Assembly (NCBI GenBank): GCA_964458615.1
Contig: CAYWJR010000004.1
Coordinates: 1 to 52,321 of the forward strand
Direction: 5' to 3'
Source of the DNA: SHNJ01 sp964458615
GTDB lineage: Bacteria; Pseudomonadota; Alphaproteobacteria; SHNJ01
Length of the DNA stretch: 52,321 nt
Part shown: piece after piece, positions 44,242 through 52,321 of the stretch
How positions within the stretch are numbered: the first letter of the stretch is position 1
Layout: every line of letters starts with the position of its first letter
Made by a program: the position numbers and the translations under genes
Notes under the pieces: model-generated
Told to the model about the DNA's origin: nothing
The model's database searches: none
What the model saw: the letters and a program-made list of their open reading frames with translations, nothing else

Positions 44242-45060
44242 ATGCCTGCGGTTCAAACGAATGAATCAAATAATGTAGCTAGAGCTGACAAAATTATTTT
44301 ATCGGGTCTTGGCGCATTATTGGTCGCAGGATTTGCGCAGCACGTATTTTTTCCCCTGACTGTTTTTGCAAACAAACAGCATCTTGGGTCGGTAACGGCC
44401 AATTTCATTACAACCAATTCGCCAACCTCGCCACGATGCAGATGCATCTCAGGACATCATGATGCGATCATGTTCACATATAACGGCAAACCCGCGATTG
44501 GGTGGCTGCATTCGTCATCTGATGAACCGGTTCCGGTCGACAAATCATTATTAAGCCGTCTAAGAGGTTTTGCGCATGGCGGATTACGGTATCATATCGA
44601 ATATGATCCGTCTTTGCCGTCGGTTTTTGAAATTCAACATCATGTAACGCGCGAACATCATATCGAATTGCAATCTTTGGCGGACAAAAACGATGGCAAT
44701 GTTGTGCCGGTTAACACAGGTACCAATATAGTCACCGTGTTAAATCCAACCTTTACGGTGTTCGAACCATATCAAACCCCCGATGGCAGATTGTATTTTC
44801 AAATTATCGGCAATCCGTTCAATCAAGTAGAAATGACCGACGCGCAATTGCGCAAACAATTGGACGCGCAAAACACCAAATGGCAAGAAGTGATTGAATT
44901 GTCCAAAGACAATAATGCGGTTTTAAACACGGCGCTGCCGTCTCAAGCGCCGGATTATTCAACACTGTCCGGACGCGTTACCAAAGACGCATTAATGGTT
45001 CCGTTCGCCGCCGCGTTAGCGGTTGTAGGAATCGCCGCATTCGCGACACGTCGCCGTTAA
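44242..45060 (+). CDS. Unrecognised protein with N- and C-terminal membrane helices
   Basis: A 272-residue protein (ATG at 44242; the frame runs further upstream to 44161 without support). An N-terminal hydrophobic helix (IILSGLGALLVAGFAQHVFFPL) is followed by a soluble, largely exported-looking region beginning with an RCRC motif. It ends with a C-terminal membrane helix and an Arg cluster (AAALAVVGIAAFATRRR). The last feature resembles C-terminal sorting or tail anchors, but I see no sorting motif I can name. No family recognised. Convergent with the QPTR transporter gene. Confidence 0.6.
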   Translation: MPAVQTNESNNVARADKIILSGLGALLVAGFAQHVFFPLTVFANKQHLGSVTANFITTNSPTSPRCRCISGHHDAIMFTYNGKPAIGWLHSSSDEPVPVDKSLLSRLRGFAHGGLRYHIEYDPSLPSVFEIQHHVTREHHIELQSLADKNDGNVVPVNTGTNIVTVLNPTFTVFEPYQTPDGRLYFQIIGNPFNQVEMTDAQLRKQLDAQNTKWQEVIELSKDNNAVLNTALPSQAPDYSTLSGRVTKDALMVPFAAALAVVGIAAFATRRR

Positions 45061-45073
45061 ATCATTTTTTGAT

Positions 45074-45829
45074 TTAATTAACAACTTGACAGTTATCGTG
45101 GAATGAGAACGGATTAAAATTCGTGCCGTGATCGTAAATATCCAATCCTTCGGCTTGCTTTAATGTCTGAATGACACGGCAGGTGATCGGTGCTGCCAAA
45201 CATTCCCAAGCCGTACAAAATACAACGGTCGAGAAAATAAGGTTCGGCAATTGTTGCAGAACATAAAATCCACCCAGCGCCCAGGCCACCGAATAAAAAA
45301 CCACATTATCGGCGGTTTGCCCGGCAAGAGTGGAGGCGATTAGTCGCAAAGACATAAAACGGCCATGCTGAAAAATTTTCATCTTTGCTAATACATAGGA
45401 ATTGGTGAATTCACCCGCAAAAAAACACAATACCACCGCAAGGCCCAATACCGGACTTGATTGAAAAATGGTTTTAAATGCCGCTTCGTCTGGATAAGAC
45501 GGGCTGGGCGGTACTTGCGCATAAACATAAGGAATTGCAGTCGCGGCAATCAGGCAAAAGAAGCCGGTCCACACAATTCGCCGGGTTTTTTTATAGCCGT
45601 AAACCTCGGTGAAAATATCCGCAAAAATATACGTGATTGGATAACATAGTACCGCGACACTAAAACTGAACGGACCAATATCGAATGTTTTTCCGGCGGT
45701 TAGTGTTGCAACAATCAAAAACGTAATCCACACCATCCCCATAATATCGAGATATTTATGGGATCGGTTTTGTATATGGCGCGGGTCGGTAATCCATTGC
45801 ATAGCGGTAGGATATGGATATTTCCACAT
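45074..45829 (-). CDS. Queuosine-precursor transporter (YhhQ/VUT family)
   Basis: Integral membrane protein of 251 residues with about six helices, including MGMVWITFLIVATLTAGKTFD, VAVLCYPITYIFADIFTEVYGYKKTRRIV and VLGLAVVLCFFAGEFTNSYVLAKMK. The acidic-aromatic motif FADIFTEVYGYK is characteristic of the family, which imports preQ0/preQ1 or queuine. Family members act with Tgt, present at 15138–16331. Divergent from the XRE regulator, sharing an intergenic region with an inverted repeat; this hints at regulation of uptake by that regulator. Confidence 0.88.
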   Translation of the reverse strand: MWKYPYPTAMQWITDPRHIQNRSHKYLDIMGMVWITFLIVATLTAGKTFDIGPFSFSVAVLCYPITYIFADIFTEVYGYKKTRRIVWTGFFCLIAATAIPYVYAQVPPSPSYPDEAAFKTIFQSSPVLGLAVVLCFFAGEFTNSYVLAKMKIFQHGRFMSLRLIASTLAGQTADNVVFYSVAWALGGFYVLQQLPNLIFSTVVFCTAWECLAAPITCRVIQTLKQAEGLDIYDHGTNFNPFSFHDNCQVVN

Positions 45830-45860
45830 CAGACACAGACAAATTTGTATTATTTATAGT

Positions 45861-45896
45861 TAACTTGATTTTTTATTAAGTTATGGGGTATAGAAT
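45861..45896 (+). promoter_or_regulatory. Promoter with overlapping inverted repeat before the XRE regulator
   Basis: A −35-like TTGATT (45865–45870) and a −10-like TATAGA (45889–45894), 18 bases apart, end about nine bases before the ATG at 45904. The inverted repeat TAACTT-N11-AAGTTA (45861–45883) overlaps the −35, a natural site for self-repression and for control of the divergent transporter gene. No ribosome-binding site is seen, so the transcript may be nearly leaderless. Confidence 0.4.
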
Positions 45897-45903
45897 AAAT
45901 CTT

Positions 45904-46560
45904 ATGACCAGTATTACGATTGAACAAATCAAGGCCGGACGCGGTTTATTGGAATGGACGCAAAAAGATTTAGCCAATGCCACGGGCCTATCCCTAACCG
46001 CGCTTAATAATATCGAACGCCGATCCGCCAGTCCGCGGCAAAACACCATGGAGTTGATCGCGCAAGCATTGGAGCGTGGCGGGGTGGAATTTACCGAAGG
46101 GCCGGGTGTAAAGCTACGTGGCGAGGCATTTGAGTTTCGGGAATTCAAAGGCAAACGATTTATCGACGATGCAACGCACGATATATTTGATGCTCTGCAT
46201 GATGGAGGCTTTATTTATATTTATTCCTGGGATGATGGCAAGATTACAGAACATGCCAGCGATGCCGATAAGGCCTATCAGCAATTCGTTCGGGAAAAAA
46301 ATATAGACGAACGGATTATTACGCCCGAAGGCAATAACAATTTTATCTCTCGGCCAAAAGTATATCGCTGGCTTCCACGTAACAGTCTGGGGCCATTGAA
46401 TTGGCAGGTTTATGGAGACAAGATCGCTTTTTATTTATGGCAAAAACCTTGCAGGGCGATTGTAATCCGCAATGCCAGCATGGCTGAAGCCTATAAAAAC
46501 CAATTTCTTTATCTTTGGAAACAAGCAAAGATTCCGAATGTGAAACTATCGCCGCGATAA
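45904..46560 (+). CDS. XRE-family regulator with C-terminal PLD-like/TrmB-like domain
   Basis: A 218-residue protein. The first 60 or so residues are a Cro/C1-type helix-turn-helix (EWTQKDLANATGLSLTALNNIERR). The remaining 140 (ELHDGGFIYIYSWDDG-like region through RWLPRNSLGPLNWQVYGDKIAFYLW and RAIVIRNASMAEAYKNQF) look like the phospholipase-D-like sensor domain of TrmB-type regulators. The ligand is unknown. An ATG 21 bases upstream is in frame but would overlap the promoter. Divergent from the transporter gene. Confidence 0.72.
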   Translation: MTSITIEQIKAGRGLLEWTQKDLANATGLSLTALNNIERRSASPRQNTMELIAQALERGGVEFTEGPGVKLRGEAFEFREFKGKRFIDDATHDIFDALHDGGFIYIYSWDDGKITEHASDADKAYQQFVREKNIDERIITPEGNNNFISRPKVYRWLPRNSLGPLNWQVYGDKIAFYLWQKPCRAIVIRNASMAEAYKNQFLYLWKQAKIPNVKLSPR

Positions 46561-46834
46561 AATTATTGCAGCGCATTATTTCGCGCCGCCATCGCGGATA
46601 CATACCCAATAACTGTGATATTGTCCGTGACGTTTGTGGCTTCTGTGCCAATCGGGTGACTATGGATAATTTTTGTGCGCATATAAGAAAGGAAATAGCG
46701 CGGAAACTCTGCCCCAACCGCTATGCTATACATAGAATATTAACCTTACGGGGCGATGCTGATATTAAGGGGAATCAACACCCTTATGTTTCGCCCAACC
46801 CCATCAGGGAGCGCGTCGAGCGTATAAAAAGTCC

Positions 46835-48100
46835 ATGAATAAAACCAGCGGCGATAGCAAAAATACTCTGTACTGCTCGTTTTGCGGCAAATCGCAACAC
46901 GAAGTTCGCAAATTGATTGCGGGACCAACGGTGTTTATTTGCGACGAATGCGTCGAATTATGCGTCGATATTATCCGCGAAGAAAGCAAAACCGCCCTGG
47001 TGAAATCGGGCGACGCCATTCCAACCCCGATCGAAATCCGCAAAATCTTGGACGATTATGTTATCGGCCAGGATTTCGCGAAAAAAGTTTTGTCGGTCGC
47101 GGTGCATAACCATTACAAACGTCTTTCCGCCGCAGCAAAAAGCGCGGATATCGAAATCAACAAATCCAACATTTTGCTGATCGGTCCAACCGGTTCGGGT
47201 AAAACATTGCTGGCGCAAACATTGGCGCGCATTTTGGATGTTCCGTTCACCATGGCCGATGCCACCACATTGACCGAAGCCGGTTATGTCGGCGAAGACG
47301 TCGAAAATATTATTCTGCGATTGTTGCAAGCCGCCGATTACAATGTCGAGCGTACGCAAAAAGGCATCGTGTATATCGACGAGATCGACAAAATTTCGCG
47401 TAAATCCGACAATCCGTCCATCACCCGCGACGTATCTGGCGAAGGTGTGCAGCAGGCATTGTTGAAATTGATGGAAGGCACAACGGCATCCGTTCCACCG
47501 CAAGGTGGCCGGAAACATCCGCAACAAGAATTTTTGCAAGTCGATACGACAAATATTCTATTCATTTGCGGCGGCGCGTTTGCTGGCATCGAAAAAATTA
47601 TTTCGACACGCGGCAAGGGCACTGGAATCGGATTCGGCGCTGAAGTGCGCGGCCCGGACGATCGCCGTGCCGGCGCGATCTTGCGCGAACTGGAACCGGA
47701 AGATTTGTTGAAATACGGATTGATTCCGGAATTTATCGGCCGTTTGCCGGTTATCGCCACACTCGAAGATTTGAATGTGGATGCATTGATCGAAATCTTG
47801 ACCCGTCCGAAAAACGCCTTGTGCAAACAATATGGCCGTTTGTTCGATATGGAAGGCGTCAAATTAACCTTCCAGGAAGACGCGCTTAAGGCGATTGCCG
47901 AAAAAGCGATTAAACGCAATACCGGCGCGCGCGGGCTGCGTACTATCATGGAATCCATCTTGCTGGAAACAATGTATAATTTGCCTGGCATGACGGATGT
48001 CAATGAAGTGGTTATCAACCGCGAGGTGGTTGAAACCAAAGGCCAGCCTATCTATATTTATGGCGATAAGAAAAAAGACAGCGCAGCGGCAGCTAGCTAG
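46835..48100 (+). CDS. clpX: ATP-dependent Clp protease ATP-binding subunit ClpX
   Basis: AAA+ unfoldase that feeds ClpP, 421 residues. The N-terminal zinc finger has C14, C17, C36 and C39. Walker A is GPTGSGKT, Walker B IVYIDEID; pore loop GYVGEDVE and sensor motifs are intact. No clear ribosome-binding site precedes the ATG; the zinc finger fixes the start. The 274 bases upstream hold no supported gene and presumably carry the promoter. Confidence 0.97.
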   Translation: MNKTSGDSKNTLYCSFCGKSQHEVRKLIAGPTVFICDECVELCVDIIREESKTALVKSGDAIPTPIEIRKILDDYVIGQDFAKKVLSVAVHNHYKRLSAAAKSADIEINKSNILLIGPTGSGKTLLAQTLARILDVPFTMADATTLTEAGYVGEDVENIILRLLQAADYNVERTQKGIVYIDEIDKISRKSDNPSITRDVSGEGVQQALLKLMEGTTASVPPQGGRKHPQQEFLQVDTTNILFICGGAFAGIEKIISTRGKGTGIGFGAEVRGPDDRRAGAILRELEPEDLLKYGLIPEFIGRLPVIATLEDLNVDALIEILTRPKNALCKQYGRLFDMEGVKLTFQEDALKAIAEKAIKRNTGARGLRTIMESILLETMYNLPGMTDVNEVVINREVVETKGQPIYIYGDKKKDSAAAAS

Positions 48101-48208
48101 ATTTTCGCTGGATTTAATCTATATTGATGAACAAGCGCAATTCGCGCCTATTACTGAACGCCATACGACTTAACGCCGTATGAAGTGCCACATAAAAAAG
48201 AGGGTGTA

Positions 48209-50647
48209 ATGACCGAATCAAACCGTAACCGATTAATCCCCGTTTTGCCATTGCGCGACATTGTGGTGTTTCCGCACATGATTGTCCCGTTGTTCGTCGG
48301 CAGGCTGAAATCGGTCAACGCGCTCGAAGAAGTCATGCTGGATGACAAACAAATTTTGTTGGCCACCCAAATCAACAAAGATCAAGACGATCCGAAAACT
48401 GACGAAATTTATAAAATCGGCACGGTCGGCACGATTTTGCAAATGTTGAAATTGCCCGATAACACGGTCAAGGTGTTGGTCGAAGGCGTTTACCGCGCCA
48501 AGGTTTTGGAATATATCGAACACCCTAATTTTTATCAGGCGAAAATCGAAGCGATCAAAGACGAAATTCCGGATCAAAACGAAACCGAGGCGTTGTCGCG
48601 CGCCGTGTCGACCCAATTTGAAAACTACGTCAAATTGAATAAAAAAATTCCACCCGAAGTATTGGTTTCGATCAATCAAATCGACGGCGCCAGCAAACTG
48701 GCCGATTCGATCGCATCGCATTTGCCGGTCAAAAACGCCGAAACGCAATTCGGTCTGAAGATCGCGGAAAAACAGGATTTGCTGGAAACGATCGACGTGT
48801 CCAAGCGCCTGGAAAAAGTGTTCGCATACATGGAAGCCGAAATCGGCGTTCTGCAAATGGACAAAAAAATCCGCAGCCGCGTTAAAAAGCAAATGGAAAA
48901 AACGCAGCGCGAGTATTATTTAAACGAACAATTAAAGGCAATTCAAAAGGAACTGGGCGAATCCGAAGACGGCACCAACGAGGTGCAAGAATTGGAACAG
49001 CGCATCCAAAAAACCCGCCTAAGCAAAGAGGCGAAGGAAAAATGCCTGGCCGAAATCAAAAAATTGAAAACCATGTCGCCAATGTCCGCCGAAGCCACGG
49101 TGGTGCGCAATTATCTGGATTGGATGTTGTCGATTCCATGGAAAAAACCGTCCCGCATTAAAACTGATCTAAAGGGCGCGAAATCCGTTCTGGACACCGA
49201 TCATTATGGATTGGAAAAAGTAAAAGAACGCATCGTCGAACATTTGGCGGTGCAATCGCGCACCAAAAAAATCCGTGGCCCTATTTTGTGTCTGGTGGGT
49301 CCTCCTGGCGTGGGTAAAACTTCGCTCGGCAAATCGATGGCCAAGGCAACAGGGCGCAATTTCGTGCGTATGTCGCTTGGCGGCGTTCGGGATGAAGCCG
49401 AAGTACGCGGCCACCGCCGCACCTATATTGGTTCTATGCCTGGAAAAGTGATCCAAGGCATGAAAAAGGCGAAATCGTCGAATCCGTTATTCTTGCTCGA
49501 TGAAATCGACAAAATGGGATCGGATTGGCGTGGCGATCCGGCAGCCGCATTGTTAGAAGTGCTGGATCCGGAACAAAACAGCACCTTTGCCGACCATTAT
49601 CTAGAAGTCGATTACGATTTATCCGACGTTATGTTCGTCACAACCGCCAACACATTGCGCATGTCGCAACCGTTGTTGGACCGGATGGAAATTATCCGCA
49701 TTCCTGGATATACCGAAGACGAGAAAATGGAAATCGCGCGCCGCCATTTGATCCCGAAATCGATCAAAGAAAACGGTTTAAAAGACGCGGAAATCAAAAT
49801 CGAAAATTCTGCGTTGACAGATTTGATCCGGTATTACACCCGTGAATCGGGCGTGCGGAATTTGGAACGCGAAATCATGACTTTGTCGCGCAAAGTGGTC
49901 AAAGAAATCATGATCGAAGGCAGCACAAATGTTGTCATCGAATCCAAGAATTTAGAAAAATTCCTGGGCGTCCGCAAATACCGTTACGGCGAAGTCGAAA
50001 CCGAAGACCAGGTCGGCGTTACAACCGGTTTGGCATGGACCGAGGTGGGCGGCGATTTATTGTCGATCGAAGCCGTGGTTGTGCCAGGCAAAGGCAAAAT
50101 GCAGATCACCGGCAAACTGGGCGATGTCATGCAAGAATCGGTGCAAGCTGCCGCGTCGTTCGTCCGGTCCAAGGCGCTGGCATTTGGCATTAAACCGCCA
50201 TTGTTCGAAAAACGCGATATTCACATTCACGTTCCCGAAGGCGCGACGCCAAAAGACGGCCCATCGGCGGGTATCGCCATGTGCACGTCGATTGTTTCCG
50301 TTCTGACAGGCATTCCAATCCGCAAAGACATTGCCATGACCGGCGAAATTACTTTGCGGGGCAGGGTGCTGGCTATCGGCGGATTGAAAGAAAAATTGTT
50401 GGCGGCGCATCGCGGTGGAATCAAGACCGTTTTGATTCCCCAAGAAAATGAAAAAGATCTGGCCGAAATTCCGGACAACGTAAAAAAATCATTGGAAATC
50501 ATTCCGGTGTCCACGGCCGACGAAGTGTTAAAGCACGCTTTGATTCGTCCGGTCAGCGCAATTGAATGGCCGGAAGACGTTATCGAACCGGCATCGGCCA
50601 AAAAAACCGAGGCGACCGACGATTCCGGCGGCGCGCTGGCGCACTAA
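48209..50647 (+). CDS. lon: Lon protease (endopeptidase La)
   Basis: ATP-dependent serine-lysine protease of 812 residues from the ATG at 48209 (GAGGGTG upstream; an in-frame GTG lies eight codons earlier). LAN domain about 10–205, AAA+ with Walker A GPPGVGKTS, and a C-terminal protease with S686 (KDGPSAG) and K729. An inverted repeat CATACG-N9-CGTATG sits 25–45 bases before the start. Terminator follows. Confidence 0.97.
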   Translation: MTESNRNRLIPVLPLRDIVVFPHMIVPLFVGRLKSVNALEEVMLDDKQILLATQINKDQDDPKTDEIYKIGTVGTILQMLKLPDNTVKVLVEGVYRAKVLEYIEHPNFYQAKIEAIKDEIPDQNETEALSRAVSTQFENYVKLNKKIPPEVLVSINQIDGASKLADSIASHLPVKNAETQFGLKIAEKQDLLETIDVSKRLEKVFAYMEAEIGVLQMDKKIRSRVKKQMEKTQREYYLNEQLKAIQKELGESEDGTNEVQELEQRIQKTRLSKEAKEKCLAEIKKLKTMSPMSAEATVVRNYLDWMLSIPWKKPSRIKTDLKGAKSVLDTDHYGLEKVKERIVEHLAVQSRTKKIRGPILCLVGPPGVGKTSLGKSMAKATGRNFVRMSLGGVRDEAEVRGHRRTYIGSMPGKVIQGMKKAKSSNPLFLLDEIDKMGSDWRGDPAAALLEVLDPEQNSTFADHYLEVDYDLSDVMFVTTANTLRMSQPLLDRMEIIRIPGYTEDEKMEIARRHLIPKSIKENGLKDAEIKIENSALTDLIRYYTRESGVRNLEREIMTLSRKVVKEIMIEGSTNVVIESKNLEKFLGVRKYRYGEVETEDQVGVTTGLAWTEVGGDLLSIEAVVVPGKGKMQITGKLGDVMQESVQAAASFVRSKALAFGIKPPLFEKRDIHIHVPEGATPKDGPSAGIAMCTSIVSVLTGIPIRKDIAMTGEITLRGRVLAIGGLKEKLLAAHRGGIKTVLIPQENEKDLAEIPDNVKKSLEIIPVSTADEVLKHALIRPVSAIEWPEDVIEPASAKKTEATDDSGGALAH

Positions 50648-50687
50648 AAAATATGACGCATTAAGGTTTTAAAGCGTTTATTGGAAC

Positions 50688-50717
50688 AAAGCCGCCATTT
50701 TAAATGGCGGCTTTTTC
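50688..50717 (+). terminator. Rho-independent terminator after lon
   Basis: Stem AAAGCCGCCATT / AATGGCGGCTTT with a small loop and a T-run, 40 bases past the stop. Confidence 0.85.
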
Positions 50718-50850
50718 TTTTGTTTATCAATAGTTACCAGCGGTTGTACATGTTCCTGGTCGCGCAAAAACCTATATTTTACGCATTCAACATGAATTTA
50801 TTTATCCACCGGAATCGCCGCAAACCGTTGCGAATCCGTAATTTGTGGGC

Positions 50851-50879
50851 TTGACCGCTTTTATAAACAGGCTTCTAAT
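50851..50879 (+). promoter_or_regulatory. Sigma-70 promoter for the HU gene
   Basis: TTGACC (50851–50856), a 17-base spacer and TCTAAT (50874–50879). Transcription would start near 50886, leaving a leader of about 85 bases before the HU start. The rest of the 322-base lon–HU gap shows only the lon terminator. Confidence 0.6.
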
Positions 50880-50969
50880 CGCAATAGATCCTGATTTATT
50901 CGGGACTTTACTTCATCCCGCGCACGATCAGGTTGAAACAATCCCAACCCCCATCTTAAGAGGATGACC

Positions 50970-51242
50970 ATGAACAAAGGCGAATTTATCGAAGCGGTTG
51001 CAAAGAAATCCGGACTGTCCAAGGCGGAGTGCCAAAGATTCTGGGAAGTTTGCAGCGACGTAATCACCAAAGCGCTGAAAAGCAATGACGACGTAAACTT
51101 GACTCCGTTCGGCAAGTTTTACATCACCAAACGCGCCGCAACCACAGGGCGCAATCCGCGCACCGGCGCCACAATCCAAATCAAAGCCCGCAAACAGCCA
51201 AAATTCAAATCCGGCAAAGGTTTGAAAGACGCTGTTGCTTGA
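50970..51242 (+). CDS. hupB: DNA-binding protein HU
   Basis: Small nucleoid-associated protein, 90 residues from the ATG at 50970. AAGAGG lies at correct distance for this ATG and directly abuts the alternative one at 50964. Signature GRNPRTGATIQIKARKQPKFKSGKGLKDAV is the DNA-binding arm and C-terminus of the family (slightly shortened arm). A terminator follows. Downstream of lon, as usual in alphaproteobacteria. Confidence 0.95.
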   Translation: MNKGEFIEAVAKKSGLSKAECQRFWEVCSDVITKALKSNDDVNLTPFGKFYITKRAATTGRNPRTGATIQIKARKQPKFKSGKGLKDAVA

Positions 51243-51260
51243 TTGATAAAATAAAGATTC

Positions 51261-51293
51261 AAAAGGCCGGCCTTACAAAGCCGGCCTTTTTTT
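51261..51293 (+). terminator. Rho-independent terminator after the HU gene
   Basis: Stem AAAAGGCCGGC / GCCGGCCTTTT with a loop CTTACAAA and a T-run; the A-run upstream allows function for the convergent SIMPL gene too. Confidence 0.88.
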
Positions 51294-51311
51294 AACTTTA
51301 AATTGTATAAA

Positions 51312-52049
51312 TTAATTCTTCACCGAAAAATCGATCGATACGATGGCGCGTACCCGCTTTTGAACACTTGTGCTATCGTTGTAACCGTAATCGGATACAT
51401 CGTTCGACGATGGATTGGTTATTTGGAATACGCCTTGGCGCGCGCTGCGTATGCCGCCGATTTTATTACCGGTATTGTTGGCCATTTCCGCCGCGCGTTG
51501 CATGGCGTTTTTGGTGGCTTCGGATAACATTTCGACTTTCAATGATTCCAGATCGGAATAATAATATTGCGATGGATGGGATGTTATGTCGATACCTTCC
51601 GCCAAAAGCGAATTTATCTGTTGCTGCAATTTTTGTATCTGCGGTACATCGGACGATTCCACGCGTATGCCTTGATTCAAACGGTATGCGTCGATCACGC
51701 TGGTTTCGCGGCCTTGGGCGGTGAATTGCATCAAATTGGATTTGTAAATCGGCAGCAATTCGATGGATTTCTCGTCGATTTGGTTGGCGATTAAATACGC
51801 GCGTACTTTTTCGACGTCACTTTGAATTTTTGCGTAACCTTCGGGCAATGTCTTGCTTTGGGTTTGTACCATAACATCCCAAGATGCGCGGTCGGATGTT
51901 ACGTTGCGTTCGGCGACGCCTTTGACGGAAATAGTTTGCTGCCGCATGTCGCGAATCGCCTGAGCGCCCAAAAAGCTCGAGAAAATTAAACCGATCGCGA
52001 TACACAGCCCCAAAAAATAAAGGCCATAGCTGGTATTTTCATTGTGCAT
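51312..52049 (-). CDS. SIMPL-domain (DUF541) protein
   Basis: A 245-residue protein from the ATG at 52049 (AAGGA eight bases before; an in-frame start ten codons earlier is less likely). One N-terminal membrane helix (YFLGLCIAIGLIFSSFLGAQAI) leads into an exported SIMPL fold: ISVKGVAERNVTSDRASWDVMVQT near the start, NQGIRVESSDV in the middle and RVRAIVSIDFSVK at the end. Function of the family is poorly known (linked to oxidative stress and signalling). Tail-to-tail with the HU gene. Confidence 0.88.
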   Translation of the reverse strand: MHNENTSYGLYFLGLCIAIGLIFSSFLGAQAIRDMRQQTISVKGVAERNVTSDRASWDVMVQTQSKTLPEGYAKIQSDVEKVRAYLIANQIDEKSIELLPIYKSNLMQFTAQGRETSVIDAYRLNQGIRVESSDVPQIQKLQQQINSLLAEGIDITSHPSQYYYSDLESLKVEMLSEATKNAMQRAAEMANNTGNKIGGIRSARQGVFQITNPSSNDVSDYGYNDSTSVQKRVRAIVSIDFSVKN

Positions 52050-52207
52050 AAATATATTCCTTTGATAAATGCGGATCACGAAGATCGATAGAATGATTGG
52101 AAAATAAGGACTTTTTAGGGCAAAAAGACGCCAAACTTAGGGCTTGATTTTAGATCCAATAATCATTAAAAAGCAAACTCTTGTTTTAATAGGCAGGTTA
52201 AGAATTA

Positions 52208-52283
52208 GGGCGCTTAGCTCAGCTGGGAGAGCATCTCGTTTACACCGAGAGGGTCGGCGGTTCGATCCCGTCAGCGCCCACCA
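52208..52283 (+). tRNA. tRNA-Val (anticodon TAC)
   Basis: A 76-base cloverleaf with acceptor GGGCGCT / AGCGCCC, discriminator A and encoded CCA. D-arm GCTCAGCTGGGAGAGC, anticodon stem TCTCG / CGAGA with loop TTTACAC (anticodon TAC at 52241–52243), T-arm GGTTCGATCC. Its position after HU is typical. Confidence 0.97.
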
Positions 52284-52321
52284 TCTAATCAAGATCTAAA
52301 AAAGTTAAAGGAACCTGTTCG

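Noticed and set aside
46515..46838. 107-codon plus-strand frame between the XRE gene and clpX
   Set aside because: It overlaps both neighbours, has no ribosome-binding site, its residues show no family likeness, and an opposite-strand frame is equally long.
1..52321. CRISPR array, rRNA operon or replication origin
   Set aside because: No regularly spaced short repeats, no rRNA-like sequence and no dnaA/parAB or DnaA-box cluster were seen.

Overview
This window is a piece of an alphaproteobacterial chromosome of moderate GC. The evidence is gene order and gene content: trigger factor–clpP–clpX–lon–HU–tRNA-Val, secG–pyrG–kdsA–eno–ftsB, xerD–accA, and rpmB–(tgt)–cobT–cobS–J-protein–bolA are all arrangements typical of that class. 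I cannot name the genus from sequence alone. Nearly all genes are housekeeping or conserved accessory genes. There is no prophage, transposase, CRISPR array or rRNA operon.

Layout. 1–8.7 kb: proline catabolism (putA), a bacterioferritin without the usual haem-ligand Met, a leucine-dehydrogenase-like enzyme (minus strand), then a tightly overlapping sugar-nucleotide operon galU–ugd–phosphomannomutase. 8.7–14.5 kb: a short hypothetical, then pyrD, a membrane-anchored degenerate EAL protein and a cyclase-fold protein. A 2355-bp block of this locus is present twice in tandem, apparently identical, with 18 unrelated bases at the junction; one pyrD and one cyclase copy are truncated. 14.5–19.2 kb: rpmB, an aberrant tRNA-guanine transglycosylase, and an accessory stretch with palindromic repeats, an unrecognised AT-richer gene, upp and a receiver-like protein with an apparently leaderless promoter. 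19.2–25.5 kb: cobT, cobS, a J-domain protein, bolA, a ribbon-helix-helix protein, a CBS protein and a CorC-type transporter. 25.5–34 kb: a 44-residue membrane peptide, a large exported helical protein, xerD, accA, two unrecognised genes and ppiD. 34–41.6 kb: tpiA, secG, pyrG, a solute-binding protein, kdsA, an unknown basic protein, eno, ftsB and a Tat-type exported protein. 41.8–52.3 kb: tRNA-Leu, tig, clpP, three genes that separate clpP from clpX (unknown membrane protein, queuosine-precursor transporter, XRE regulator), then clpX, lon, HU, a SIMPL protein and tRNA-Val.

How it fits together. Most of the window supplies core metabolism, protein quality control and envelope precursors (UDP-glucuronate, sugar phosphates, Kdo). 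The most unusual signal is a possible queuosine-salvage pair. Tgt has lost all three zinc-binding cysteines while keeping the zinc-site His, and its base-recognition loop is altered. Elsewhere in the window a YhhQ-type precursor transporter stands back-to-back with an XRE regulator carrying a sensor-like C-terminal domain. The second notable feature is the recent (or assembly-derived) tandem duplication around pyrD. A third is a KynB-fold protein in which, by eye, all metal and catalytic residues are replaced.
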